Below are positions 36,628-45,033 of a stretch of 64,000 nucleotides of DNA, piece after piece. The stretch covers positions 62,001 to 126,000 of the forward strand of contig NZ_QKTV01000006.1 of the NCBI RefSeq assembly GCF_003362725.1, in the 5' to 3' direction. Made by a program: the position numbers and the translations under genes. The stretch's first letter is position 1. The number at the start of each line of letters is the position of its first letter. This DNA comes from Winogradskyella aurantiaca. Lineage in GTDB: Bacteria > Bacteroidota > Bacteroidia > Flavobacteriales > Flavobacteriaceae. Below the pieces are notes generated by a model. It worked only from the letters and a program-made list of their open reading frames with translations, made no database searches and was not told where the DNA came from.

Positions 36628-37659
36628 TTAATTTTCCGTGATTTCCCCGCGAATAGGGCTCTCAAAGACTTTTTTGAACTCAGAATCAGAAAGGTCCATT
36701 CCTAACATGATCATAAGTTTAGTTACTGCTGCTTCGGTTGTCATGTCACCCCCAGAAATTACCCCTATTTCTTTTAATTTGGAACTGGTTTCATACTCCC
36801 CCATTCGAACACTTCCCCCAATACATTGTGTCACATTAATAACCTTCAATCCATTTTTAATGGCACGAGCAAGACTTCTAATAAACCAATCACTAGACGT
36901 GGCATTACCTGCACCATAGGTCTCTATTATAAGACCTTTAAACAGCTTACTTGAGAGAACCCCTTGTAAAATGGACTTTGATATACCAGGAAACAACTTT
37001 AATACGCCAATGTCTGTTACCAGGTTTCTATGAATCTGCAATGGGCCTTCGTTACTATGTTCCAACAGCATTTTTTCATCAACACGAAGTCGTACCCCTG
37101 ATTCTGCCAGGTAGGGATAATTGGGTGAATCAAATGCTTCAAAATGCTCAGCATTAATTTTGGTTGTTCGATTGCCTCTGTACAACTTATATTCAAAATA
37201 TAAACCCACTTCTTGAATCACACTTACACCATTGGCTTGTAATGAAGCCAAGTGAATTGAAGTAATCAGATTTTCCTTGGCATCAGTTCTCAAATCTCCA
37301 ATCGGTAGCTGTGAACCAGTAAATATTACGGGCTTACAAAGATTTTTAAAAATAAATGACATCGCTGATGCAGAATAGCTCATAGTATCACTTCCATGCA
37401 GCACAACAAATCCATCGGTTTCCTCATAATTGAATTGAATAATTTCAGCAATCTCTACCCAATATTTAGGTTCCATATTGGATGAATCTATTGGATGATC
37501 AAAAGAAAACGTCTTAATCTCACAATCCAATAATTTCAGTTCAGGAATACGCTCTAGGATGGTATCAAAATCAAATGGTGTTAAGGCCCCGTTTTCGGGA
37601 TTCTTAACCATTCCAATGGTTCCGCCAGTATATATTAAAAGTATTTTAGGTTTATGCAT
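36628..37659 (-). CDS. ansA: Type I L-asparaginase
   Basis: Hydrolyses asparagine to aspartate and ammonia in the cytosol. 343 aa with YTGGTIGM (Thr14 nucleophile), LHGSDTMSYSASAMSF (second Thr and Asp) and FTGSQLPIGDLRTDAKENL. No signal peptide, so a cytosolic type I enzyme. The ATG is one base after the stop of tatD, so the two are coupled. The presence with the glycosylasparaginase elsewhere in this window is probably coincidental. Confidence 0.95.
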   Translation of the reverse strand: MHKPKILLIYTGGTIGMVKNPENGALTPFDFDTILERIPELKLLDCEIKTFSFDHPIDSSNMEPKYWVEIAEIIQFNYEETDGFVVLHGSDTMSYSASAMSFIFKNLCKPVIFTGSQLPIGDLRTDAKENLITSIHLASLQANGVSVIQEVGLYFEYKLYRGNRTTKINAEHFEAFDSPNYPYLAESGVRLRVDEKMLLEHSNEGPLQIHRNLVTDIGVLKLFPGISKSILQGVLSSKLFKGLIIETYGAGNATSSDWFIRSLARAIKNGLKVINVTQCIGGSVRMGEYETSSKLKEIGVISGGDMTTEAAVTKLMIMLGMDLSDSEFKKVFESPIRGEITEN

Positions 37660-37660
37660 A

Positions 37661-38428
37661 TTAGACCTTGAAAATTTTAACTGAGTTTGCTGTTGTTATT
37701 TTGGCAATTTCGCTAATAGGGATCTTATAAATTGTTTCAAGTTTCTCAAGAATGAATGATAAATAAGAACTTTCATTTCTTTTACCTCTAAATGGAACCG
37801 GAGCTAAATAAGGGGCGTCGGTTTCTAAAACAATATGTTCTAAGTCAATTTGATCTAAAAACTTATCAATTTTACCATTTTTAAAGGTCACTACTCCACC
37901 TATCCCCAATTTAAACCCTAGATCAATAGCTTTATTAGCATCATCAAGGGTACCAGTAAAACAATGAAAAATACCAAACAAATCCTCACTTCGTTCCGAC
38001 TCTAAAACTTCAAAAATTTCACTGAAAGCTTCCCTGCAATGAATAACTATTGGAAGCCCATATGATTTTGCTAATTGAATTTGATATCTAAAGGCTTTTT
38101 TTTGAATCTCTAGGGTAGTCTTATCCCAATACAAATCTATTCCTATTTCACCTATAGCATGATACGCTGAGATTTTAAGGTTGTTTTCAACATGACTCAA
38201 TTCAAGCTTATAGTTTTCCTTTACATGAGTTGGATGTAGCCCAGTCATTAAAAATACCTCATCTGGATAGCGCTCTTTAAGATCTAACATAGCCTTGGAA
38301 TAAGTAGAATCTATGGCCGGCAGAAAAAACCTTGTTACCCCTTTAGATTTTGCTCGTTCAATAACAGCGTCAATATCTTGTTCAAAATCTTCAATATACA
38401 GGTGGGTGTGTGTATCTGTAATAGTCAT
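37661..38428 (-). CDS. tatD: TatD family metal-dependent deoxyribonuclease
   Basis: 255-aa TIM-barrel hydrolase. TDTHTHLY gives the first metal His pair, GEIGIDLYWD carries the metal Glu, PIVIHCREA and FHCFTGTLDD the later His residues, and ETDAPYLAPVPFRGKRNE the metal Asp. Family members act as 3'-5' exonucleases or D-tyrosyl-tRNA deacylase-related enzymes. ATG 38428 is chosen because it directly precedes the first motif and follows a -7 box by 4 nt; the longer frame to 38509 would run over the divergent gene. Confidence 0.94.
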   Translation of the reverse strand: MTITDTHTHLYIEDFEQDIDAVIERAKSKGVTRFFLPAIDSTYSKAMLDLKERYPDEVFLMTGLHPTHVKENYKLELSHVENNLKISAYHAIGEIGIDLYWDKTTLEIQKKAFRYQIQLAKSYGLPIVIHCREAFSEIFEVLESERSEDLFGIFHCFTGTLDDANKAIDLGFKLGIGGVVTFKNGKIDKFLDQIDLEHIVLETDAPYLAPVPFRGKRNESSYLSFILEKLETIYKIPISEIAKITTANSVKIFKV

Positions 38429-38432
38429 GCTG

Positions 38433-38440
38433 CAAAAGTA
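38433..38440 (-). promoter_or_regulatory. -7 box of tatD-ansA, leaderless-type spacing
   Basis: TACTTTTG on the minus strand ends 4 nt before the tatD ATG, implying a transcript beginning at or next to the start codon. Confidence 0.6.
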
Positions 38441-38477
38441 AATTATTATAATAAGTATATTTACAGAAAAGTTGACT

Positions 38478-38930
38478 ATGTCCATGCTTGCTCCCTTTCT
38501 GGAAGACAAGGGTTATTCTAAGGTAAAATTGAAGTTTACGAAGACCAATCATTTCGAAATAAGAGCTTCAATTAATGATGTTAAGGGTCGGTTTATTCTG
38601 GATACTGGGGCATCAAATTCTTGTGTTGGGTTTGAAGCCATAGATAGATTTAATTTATCTGTAAAAGATTCGGAAATAAAAGCAGTTGGTGCAGGAGCCT
38701 CCAATATGCAAACCAAAATATCCTCTTCAAATAAAATGAAAATTGGTAAATGGAAAAAAAACCGAGTTGCTCTGGTATTATTTAATCTTACTCATGTGAA
38801 TGAAGGGCTTATTAGTCATAATGCAAATCCTGTAGATGGGATCATTGGTGCTGATATCCTCAAAAAAGGAAAAGCCATTATTGATTACGATAAAAAGTAC
38901 CTCTATTTAAAACTTGACCAATCAAAATGA
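38478..38930 (+). CDS. Retropepsin-like single-domain aspartic protease
   Basis: 150 aa from ATG 38478 (a second ATG at 38484 is possible). The core has FILDTGASNSCV with catalytic Asp42 in D-T-G-A, a flap-like region, and IDGIIGADILKKGKAIIDY, the second hydrophobic-GADIL signature of retropepsins (DUF4124/gag-asp like). No signal peptide or TM, so probably cytosolic, and it would act as a homodimer. Its stop overlaps the next gene by 4 nt (ATGA), so protease and regulator are translationally coupled. Confidence 0.86.
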   Translation: MSMLAPFLEDKGYSKVKLKFTKTNHFEIRASINDVKGRFILDTGASNSCVGFEAIDRFNLSVKDSEIKAVGAGASNMQTKISSSNKMKIGKWKKNRVALVLFNLTHVNEGLISHNANPVDGIIGADILKKGKAIIDYDKKYLYLKLDQSK

Positions 38931-39556
38931 CACATTCTCCCACTGTTCTTATTGCTGATGATCACCCATTGGTACTAAAAGGACTTCATGATTTTTTAAT
39001 AGAGAAAAAACACAAGGTTCAATGGACGGCAAAACATGGACGCGAAGCCATGACCTTGATAAAAGCCCATGAACCCGATATTGCTATTTTGGATATTCAA
39101 ATGCCGCATATGACGGGCATAGAAATAGCTCAAAACATCCAGGAACTCAGTCTTAAAACTAAGGTCATTTTAATAACATTTGAGAAAAGTCCCAGTATAT
39201 ATCTTAAATCTAGAGAAGCAAATGTCTACGGGTATATTTTAAAGGAGTTTGCATTAGATGAAATTGAAAAATGTCTCGAACGCGTTTATCAATGTCTCTC
39301 GTATTTTAGTAAAGACCTGCTGCCACTTATAGAAATTGATGAAAGCATCGATATGCTCGATAGGTTAACCCATTCTGAACGAAATATTTTAAAGCAATTG
39401 GCATCCAATAAATCTGCTAAAGAAATAGCCGATGAAATATCAATTTCTGTAAGAACGGTTGAAAAGCATAAAAGCAGTATCAGACAGAAGCTAAATTTAG
39501 ATTCCAAGTCGGCGACACTTTATTTATTTGCTTACAGTCATTTAAAGTTCCTCTAA
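38927..39556 (+). CDS. NarL/LuxR family response regulator
   Basis: 209 aa. The receiver domain has Asp11-Asp12, phospho-acceptor Asp56 (AILDIQMP), Thr84 and Lys106 (YILKEFA). From about residue 145 a LuxR-type helix-turn-helix follows (LTHSERNILKQLASNKSAKEIADEISISVRTVEKHKSSI). No histidine kinase gene is in the window. It overlaps the retropepsin gene by ATGA. Downstream are two copies of a GTAGTTCTACGTAT element, candidate binding sites for this or a related regulator. Confidence 0.93.
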   Translation: MTHSPTVLIADDHPLVLKGLHDFLIEKKHKVQWTAKHGREAMTLIKAHEPDIAILDIQMPHMTGIEIAQNIQELSLKTKVILITFEKSPSIYLKSREANVYGYILKEFALDEIEKCLERVYQCLSYFSKDLLPLIEIDESIDMLDRLTHSERNILKQLASNKSAKEIADEISISVRTVEKHKSSIRQKLNLDSKSATLYLFAYSHLKFL

Positions 39557-39656
39557 ATTAAGTAGTTCTACGTATGGACTCGTATTGTTTTTATTTAGAC
39601 CTTTATGACTCCTGGTTTTACAATTTCGCTATTATTAAACCATACAGAAAATACTA

Positions 39657-39682
39657 GATCCTGGTATCACACTACCAGGATC
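39657..39682 (+). terminator. Hairpin downstream of the response regulator gene
   Basis: Perfect 10-bp arms GATCCTGGTA (39657-39666) and TACCAGGATC (39673-39682), loop TCACAC, followed by ATCCTTTTAT. Weak T-tract, so either a modest terminator or a structured element. Confidence 0.5.
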
Positions 39683-39695
39683 ATCCTTTTATAAA

Positions 39696-39713
39696 ATACG
39701 TAGTTCTACGTAT
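39696..39713. promoter_or_regulatory. 18-bp dyad, probable regulator-binding site
   Basis: ATACGTAG-TT-CTACGTAT is a perfect inverted repeat of 8-bp arms with a 2-bp centre. The right 14 bp are repeated exactly at 39562-39575. The symmetry suits a dimeric NarL-type regulator. Confidence 0.55.
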
Positions 39714-39782
39714 AGAAAATAGCTTCTTTTTCACGAATTTTACAATGCTATTAATTAATCCCCCAAATTTAAGTTCTTATAT

Positions 39783-39813
39783 GCACTGGGCTTTTTTTTA
39801 AAAGGCCCAGTGC
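39783..39813 (+). other. 9-bp hairpin upstream of the 35-codon ORF
   Basis: Arms GCACTGGGC (39783-39791) and GCCCAGTGC (39805-39813) with a T-rich loop that contains eight T. It could terminate transcription or shape the leader of the short ORF. Confidence 0.45.
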
Positions 39814-39827
39814 TTAATAAATGTTAC

Positions 39828-39935
39828 ATGTTAAGCAAACCAAAAAAAAGATGTGGTGATGCATTTACTATTATGCTCATCGCTTCAGTGGTAGCAATTA
39901 TTTCAATAAACATCTTGTTAATTTTTTTTAGTTAA
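39828..39935 (+). CDS. Candidate 35-aa single-pass membrane peptide
   Basis: ATG at 39828 opens 35 codons ending in TAA at 39933-39935. The peptide has a basic start (MLSKPKKRCGDAF) and one hydrophobic helix (TIMLIASVVAIISINILLIFF), a plausible small membrane protein. No Shine-Dalgarno, normal for this phylum. It lies between a hairpin and a terminator, downstream of the dyad. Coding status is unproven. Confidence 0.4.
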   Translation: MLSKPKKRCGDAFTIMLIASVVAIISINILLIFFS

Positions 39936-39965
39936 TCTAGTTAGTTAAAATAGCCCTGAAGCAAA

Positions 39966-39996
39966 AAAAGCGCAATTCGGTCAAATTGCGCTTTTC
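39966..39996. terminator. Bidirectional terminator between the short ORF and sucB
   Basis: Perfect 12-bp stem AAAAGCGCAATT (39966-39977) with AATTGCGCTTTT (39984-39995), 6-nt loop; A-run before and T-run after, so it works for both strands. Confidence 0.85.
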
Positions 39997-40017
39997 TATT
40001 TTAATATAAATCTTGTA

Positions 40018-41235
40018 TTACAACTCTAAGGCTCTTTTAATGTCATTATCCATGAGCAATTCGGTTGGATTTTCAAGCGCCTCCTTAACAGCTACAAGGA
40101 ACCCAACTGATTCTCTTCCATCAATAATTCTGTGGTCGTAAGATAAGGCCACAAACATAACTGGTCGGACTTCAACCTTACCATTTATAGCTACCGGTCT
40201 TTCAACTATGTTATGCATCCCTAGAATACCACTTTGAGGAGGGTTTATAATTGGTGTAGATAGCATACTTCCAAACACTCCACCATTAGAAATTGTAAAA
40301 GTACCTCCAGTCATTTCATCTACTGTAATTTGCCCATCGCGAGCACGTAATGCCAAACGTTTTACTTCTGCCTCAACCCCTCTAAACGATAAGTTCTCAG
40401 CATTTCTAATTACAGGGACCATCAATCCTTTGGGACCAGAAACAGCAATGCTAACATCTACAAAGTCATAGGTGATCATTTCTTTTCCATCAATCATGGA
40501 ATTAACGGCAGGAAATAATTTAAGAGCTCTAACAACCGCTAGTGTAAAGAAACTCATAAACCCAAGGCTCACCCCATGCTTCTCTTTAAACTCCTCCTTA
40601 TATTGTTTTCGTAAGTCAAAAATTGGAGACATATCCACCTCATTAAATGTGGTGAGCATGGCCGTTGTATTTTTGGCTTCAACCAATCGCTCTGCCACCT
40701 TTCTTCTCAGCATAGACATTTTGCTTCGGGAAGAACTTCTGTTTCCACCTGATGGTGTTCCCATAGAAGGCACCGCATTTATGGCGTCTTCTTTAGTAAT
40801 TCGCCCATCTTTTCCAGTTCCTGAAACCTCGGAAGGATTAACCCCTTTTTCAGCCATAATTTTCTTAGCTGCCGGACTTGCAGAACCTGTAGCGTAAGTA
40901 CTTTTTGTTTCTTTTGGTTCCTCTTTGGCTAAAGGCTCTGGAGCCTCCTCCTTCTTAGATTCAGTCTTAGAATCTTCTTTTTCTCCTGCAGGTGCCTCGG
41001 CACTTGTGTCGATTAAACAAACCACCTCACCAACGGCAACTGCATCACCTTCTTCTGCTTTTAGCGTAATGGTTCCACTAGCTTCTGCAGGTAACTCAAG
41101 CGTAGCCTTATCACTATCTACTTCTGCAATGGCTTGATCTTTTTCAACATAATCGCCGTCTTGAACCAACCATTCTGCAATTTCAACTTCTGTAATGGAT
41201 TCGCCTGGTGAAGGCACTTTCATTTCTAAAATCAT
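40018..41235 (-). CDS. sucB: 2-oxoglutarate dehydrogenase E2, dihydrolipoyl succinyltransferase
   Basis: TCA-cycle enzyme, 405 aa. One lipoyl domain (1-76) with Lys43 in DSDKATLE, an Ala/Pro/Glu/Lys-rich linker, an E1/E3-binding domain (about 125-160, [31 protein letters not shown]), and the acyltransferase core ending [15 protein letters not shown] (catalytic His368, Asp372). It follows sucA by 31 bp in one operon. The E3 subunit is not in the window. Confidence 0.97.
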   Translation of the reverse strand: MILEMKVPSPGESITEVEIAEWLVQDGDYVEKDQAIAEVDSDKATLELPAEASGTITLKAEEGDAVAVGEVVCLIDTSAEAPAGEKEDSKTESKKEEAPEPLAKEEPKETKSTYATGSASPAAKKIMAEKGVNPSEVSGTGKDGRITKEDAINAVPSMGTPSGGNRSSSRSKMSMLRRKVAERLVEAKNTTAMLTTFNEVDMSPIFDLRKQYKEEFKEKHGVSLGFMSFFTLAVVRALKLFPAVNSMIDGKEMITYDFVDVSIAVSGPKGLMVPVIRNAENLSFRGVEAEVKRLALRARDGQITVDEMTGGTFTISNGGVFGSMLSTPIINPPQSGILGMHNIVERPVAINGKVEVRPVMFVALSYDHRIIDGRESVGFLVAVKEALENPTELLMDNDIKRALEL

Positions 41236-41266
41236 GTTTTAACTTTTAAAGAAACTGTATATAGAT

Positions 41267-44029
41267 TTATATTCTGTTTTGATTATTTTTTGATTTATCG
41301 AAGACAAAATCGATAACTTCCTGGTGTCTAATTTTTGACCTGGTAGCACTTCCAGCCGCCGGCGCCCCATAAGGACGTCTGGTAGCGGCTCTAAATTGTC
41401 TAGCCTCTTCCAGATGCATCATCATATGTGCATAGCCCCCCATGTTTCTTGGTTCTTCTTGTGCCCAAACCAAATCATCCGCACCAGAGTATTTCTCTAT
41501 CACCGCTCTTATGTCCTTAGCCGGTAGTGGGAAAAGTTGCTCTATGCGAACTAAAGCCACATCTTCTCTCCCGAGTTGCTCCCTTGCATCGAGTAAATCA
41601 TAATAGAACTTACCAGTAACAAACACTACTGTTTTTACTTTCTTTGGAGACACCTGCACATCGTCTATTAACATTTGAAACGAACCATTAGCAAACGCTT
41701 CAACAGGAGAAACCACTAACGGATGCCTCAACAAACTTTTTGGTGTCATCACTACAAGAGGCTTTCTGAAGGTTGCTTTCATTTGTCGTCGCAACAAATG
41801 AAACATATTGGCAGGTGACGTACAATTGGCAACATACATATTGTCTTTAGCACAAAGCTGTAAATAGCGCTCCATTCTAGCGGAAGAATGCTCAGCTCCT
41901 TGTCCTTCATAACCATGAGGTAGAAGCATGACCAAGCCGTTTTGAGTCTTCCACTTGTCTTCGCCCGATGATATGTATTGATCAATCATAATTTGGGCCC
42001 CATTACTAAAGTCACCAAATTGCGCTTCCCAAATTGTTAGTGTCTTTGGACTCGCCATGGCATACCCATAATCAAATCCAACTACACCATACTCAGACAA
42101 CAGGGAATTATAAATGTTAAAATCACCCTGCTCTTCTGCCAATTGTTTAAGCAAAACAATCTCTTCTTCACTATCTTCAACTTTTACAACGGCATGTCTG
42201 TGAGAGAAGGTTCCTCTTTCAACATCCTGGCCTGAGATTCTAACGTTATAACCTTCCAGCAACAGTGACCCATAAGCCAAATGTTCAGCCATAGCCCAAT
42301 CTAATTTGTCCTCATCAAACATTTTTTGACGTGACTCTATAAGACGTTGAATTTTTCTGATGAACTTTTTATCCTCAGGCAAACTGGATATCACCTTAGT
42401 AATTTTAGCCAATACATCCTGCGCAACAGTTGTATCTATCGGTTTCATCATTTCCACCTCAGTAACTCTAGTGAACTCTTTCCACTCTTCGGTCATGAAA
42501 GGCGTAATCTCAGTTTTATCTACTTTTCTAGAATCTTCCAGTTTCTCTTCTAACTGCTCCTTATACTGCTTTTCGATATGCTGGACATATCCTTCTTCAA
42601 TCACCCCCTCTTCCAATAATTTCGCTGCGTAGATATCTCTAGGGTTTTTATGCTTTGCTATAGCTTTATATAACAAAGGTTGTGTGAATTTTGGCTCATC
42701 ACCTTCGTTATGTCCATACTTTCGATAGCCTAACAAATCAATAAACACATCCCTCTTAAACTGCATTCTAAAATCAAGGGCAAACAGTGCTGCATGAACA
42801 ACAGCCTCAGCATCATCAGCATTAACGTGCAGTACCGGAGATAAGGTTACTTTACCAACATCTGTACAATAGGTGCTTGATCTACCATCGAGATAGTTAG
42901 TTGTAAATCCAATTTGATTGTTTACGACAATATGTATGGTTCCCTGAGTTTTATAACCATCGAGTTGTGCCATCTGGACCACCTCATAAACCAATCCTTG
43001 TCCTGCAATAGCTGCATCACCATGGACCACAATAGATAGTACTTCCGTTGGATCTTTTATCTCTTGTCGATCTTGTTTGGCTCGAGCAATACCCTGAACT
43101 ACGGCACCTACGGTTTCTAAATGTGACGGATTTGGTGCAATATTTAAGTTGATCTTTTTCTCGTTGTAGGTTTCTCTATTACTGGTCCATCCTAAATGGT
43201 ATTTTACATCCCCATCAAATACTTTTTCCTCATAATCCTTGCCATCAAACTCACTAAAAATATCCTTGGCTGATTTTCCAAAAATGTTAGTAAGGGTACT
43301 CAATCTTCCACGATGGGCCATTCCCATGACAAACTCTTTAACCCCCTGATCAGCTGCTTTCTCTATGATAGCATCTACTGCTGGGATAAGAGATTCATTT
43401 CCTTCAAGTGAGAAACGCTTTTGACCAACGTACTTAGTATGGAGAAACGATTCAAAGGAAACTGCTTGATTCAGCTTTTTTAGAATATACTTCTTTTCAT
43501 CTGGGCTAAAGTTCCCATGATTATCGTTGATGTTCAAACGCTCTTGAATCCATTTAATCTCACCTGGCTCACGAATATACATATACTCGACTCCAATACT
43601 ATCGCAATAGATAGCCTCAAGGTGCTCAATAATCTTGCGCAAGGATAAGGCTCCAATACCCAGGATATCACCTGCATTAAAAACTGTATCTAAATCAGAT
43701 TGTGATAGCCCAAAATTCTCTATCGCCAGAGAGGGCGCATATTTGCGTCGCTCTCTAACGGGGTTCGTTCTAGTAAAAAGATGCCCTCTGGTACGGTAAC
43801 CATCAATAAGTTTTACAACCTGAAATTCTTTTTGAACATGCTCAGGAATTTGAGTACTCACTCCATCAACAAGTTCTCCCTCAAAACCATAATTCTCAGA
43901 TCCAAAATCATAACCTTGAAAAAAGGCTCTCCAGCTTGGTTCTACATTATCAGGATTTTTAAGGTATTGTTCGTATAACTCAGCAAAAAAAGATGTATGC
44001 GCTGCGTTTAAAAAGGAATATTTATCCAT
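41267..44029 (-). CDS. sucA: 2-oxoglutarate dehydrogenase E1
   Basis: Thiamine-diphosphate-dependent decarboxylase of the TCA cycle, 920 aa. The N-terminus has the E2-binding pattern FLNAAHTSFFAELYEQYLKNPDNVEPSWRAFF, then VKEFVMGMAHRGRLSTL, VVHGDAAIAGQGLVYE, GHNEGDEP (ThDP/Mg site) and LPHGYEGQGAEHSSAR. The last part ends ATRRPYGAPAAGSATRSK. First gene of the sucA-sucB operon. Confidence 0.98.
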   Translation of the reverse strand: MDKYSFLNAAHTSFFAELYEQYLKNPDNVEPSWRAFFQGYDFGSENYGFEGELVDGVSTQIPEHVQKEFQVVKLIDGYRTRGHLFTRTNPVRERRKYAPSLAIENFGLSQSDLDTVFNAGDILGIGALSLRKIIEHLEAIYCDSIGVEYMYIREPGEIKWIQERLNINDNHGNFSPDEKKYILKKLNQAVSFESFLHTKYVGQKRFSLEGNESLIPAVDAIIEKAADQGVKEFVMGMAHRGRLSTLTNIFGKSAKDIFSEFDGKDYEEKVFDGDVKYHLGWTSNRETYNEKKINLNIAPNPSHLETVGAVVQGIARAKQDRQEIKDPTEVLSIVVHGDAAIAGQGLVYEVVQMAQLDGYKTQGTIHIVVNNQIGFTTNYLDGRSSTYCTDVGKVTLSPVLHVNADDAEAVVHAALFALDFRMQFKRDVFIDLLGYRKYGHNEGDEPKFTQPLLYKAIAKHKNPRDIYAAKLLEEGVIEEGYVQHIEKQYKEQLEEKLEDSRKVDKTEITPFMTEEWKEFTRVTEVEMMKPIDTTVAQDVLAKITKVISSLPEDKKFIRKIQRLIESRQKMFDEDKLDWAMAEHLAYGSLLLEGYNVRISGQDVERGTFSHRHAVVKVEDSEEEIVLLKQLAEEQGDFNIYNSLLSEYGVVGFDYGYAMASPKTLTIWEAQFGDFSNGAQIMIDQYISSGEDKWKTQNGLVMLLPHGYEGQGAEHSSARMERYLQLCAKDNMYVANCTSPANMFHLLRRQMKATFRKPLVVMTPKSLLRHPLVVSPVEAFANGSFQMLIDDVQVSPKKVKTVVFVTGKFYYDLLDAREQLGREDVALVRIEQLFPLPAKDIRAVIEKYSGADDLVWAQEEPRNMGGYAHMMMHLEEARQFRAATRRPYGAPAAGSATRSKIRHQEVIDFVFDKSKNNQNRI

Positions 44030-44066
44030 TGTTATTTTGAGACGTTGTCAAAGAAACAAATTTTGC

Positions 44067-44074
44067 CAAAAATA
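44067..44074 (-). promoter_or_regulatory. -7 box of sucA-sucB
   Basis: TATTTTTG on the minus strand, a perfect TAnnTTTG, 37 nt before the sucA ATG. Confidence 0.5.
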
Positions 44075-44137
44075 CAACATTTATAACGATTTCGTGTTCT
44101 TATTACTATATTTATAAAGGTTTAAAAACCAACAATT

Positions 44138-44689
44138 TTGAAAGTACACAACACGCCTCGAAGTCTCCCTGTACATGGATTAATTACAGGACTTTTGATT
44201 TTAATATCGTCGATGAATCTATCTGCGCAATCGCTACCTTATGCCAATACACAAAACTTCTGGGACAAGGTCCAATTTGGTGGAGGTTTAGGACTTGGGT
44301 TTGGTGATGGATATTTTAATGGAACACTCTCTCCTTCTGCGATCTATAATTTTAATCGCTACGCGGCTCTGGGTACTGCACTTAACTTTACCTACGCGAA
44401 AGAGAAGAATTTTTATGAATCCTATATTGTTGGTTTTAGTCTTCTGGCTATTTTCAGACCCATACCAGAGATTCAAATATCCGTTGAACCTCAACAGTCT
44501 TATGTCAATAGAAACTTTGATTCCAGAACGGAATTCGCCGATCAAAAATACTGGGTTGGGGCTTTATTTACGGGTATCGGATTTAATACTGGGCACGTAA
44601 CCGTTGGTATACAGTACGATCTCCTATACGATCCTGGTCGCAGTGTCTATGGGAGCAGTTGGTTCCCATTTGTAAGAGTGTTCTTCTAG
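44138..44689 (+). CDS. Outer-membrane beta-barrel protein, small
   Basis: 183 aa. TTG at 44138 is taken as start because it alone gives a full signal peptide (LPVHGLITGLLILISSMNLSAQ). The rest alternates glycine-rich and aromatic strands (FGGGLGLGFGDGYFNGTLSPSAIYNFN, VGIQYDLLYDPGRSVYGSSWFPFVRVFF), ending in a C-terminal Phe, so an eight-stranded barrel is likely. Family not recognised. It is divergent from sucA and its end overlaps the opposite hypothetical gene by 4 bp. Confidence 0.72.
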   Translation: MKVHNTPRSLPVHGLITGLLILISSMNLSAQSLPYANTQNFWDKVQFGGGLGLGFGDGYFNGTLSPSAIYNFNRYAALGTALNFTYAKEKNFYESYIVGFSLLAIFRPIPEIQISVEPQQSYVNRNFDSRTEFADQKYWVGALFTGIGFNTGHVTVGIQYDLLYDPGRSVYGSSWFPFVRVFF

Positions 44690-45033
44690 GAAAATTGTTT
44701 TCTAAACCAAACCTTCTGCCATTCCCTTTGCAGGATTAATATAGCTACTTTACAACTTAACTCTTGTACCTCAGTTTCTTCTTGAGCTTTAATTTGATTT
44801 TCAGGCACATCGATGATGTATAAAAGATTTAGATATCTCCTGAAGTCAGATTCCATTAAAGTTTTTAACAGACCGCTTAGGTCATTGTACAGAATTTCAG
44901 GTGGTAATGAAAAGGGAAAACTGCTAGCTATATTGGCTTTAATGAGATCTTTATTAAGTTGTTGAATTAGGGCCACGTACAGATCATGCTTTTGAACGGT
45001 GGTAACTAAATCACTTAATTTTTCAGGTAACAT
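44686..45033 (-). CDS. Hypothetical protein coupled to the polyprenyl synthase gene
   Basis: 115 aa, all-helical and without signal peptide (MLPEKLSDLVTTVQKHDLYVALIQQLNKDLIKANI). The segment SGLLKTLMESDFRRYLNLLYIIDVPENQIK looks like a conserved core. No domain recognised. Its ATG overlaps the stop of the polyprenyl synthase gene by one base, so it is cotranslated with it. Confidence 0.78.
   Translation of the reverse strand: MLPEKLSDLVTTVQKHDLYVALIQQLNKDLIKANIASSFPFSLPPEILYNDLSGLLKTLMESDFRRYLNLLYIIDVPENQIKAQEETEVQELSCKVAILILQREWQKVWFRKQFS

Larger units (their letters stand above)
39557..40017 (+). other. 461-bp intergenic region with dyads, hairpins and a short ORF
   Basis: Longest gap in the window. 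In order: GTAGTTCTACGTAT (39562-39575); a perfect 10-bp hairpin GATCCTGGTA/TACCAGGATC (39657-39682); the full dyad ATACGTAG-TT-CTACGTAT (39696-39713); a 9-bp hairpin GCACTGGGC/GCCCAGTGC (39783-39813); a 35-codon ORF (39828-39935); a terminator (39966-39995). Confidence 0.8.

Noticed and set aside
37661-38509. 282-aa version of TatD starting at 38509
   Set aside because: The extra N-terminus covers the -7 box and the divergent retropepsin start; ATG 38428 immediately precedes the first metal motif.
40472-40897. 141-codon plus-strand ORF opposite sucB
   Set aside because: Lies inside the well-supported sucB gene and encodes no recognisable protein.
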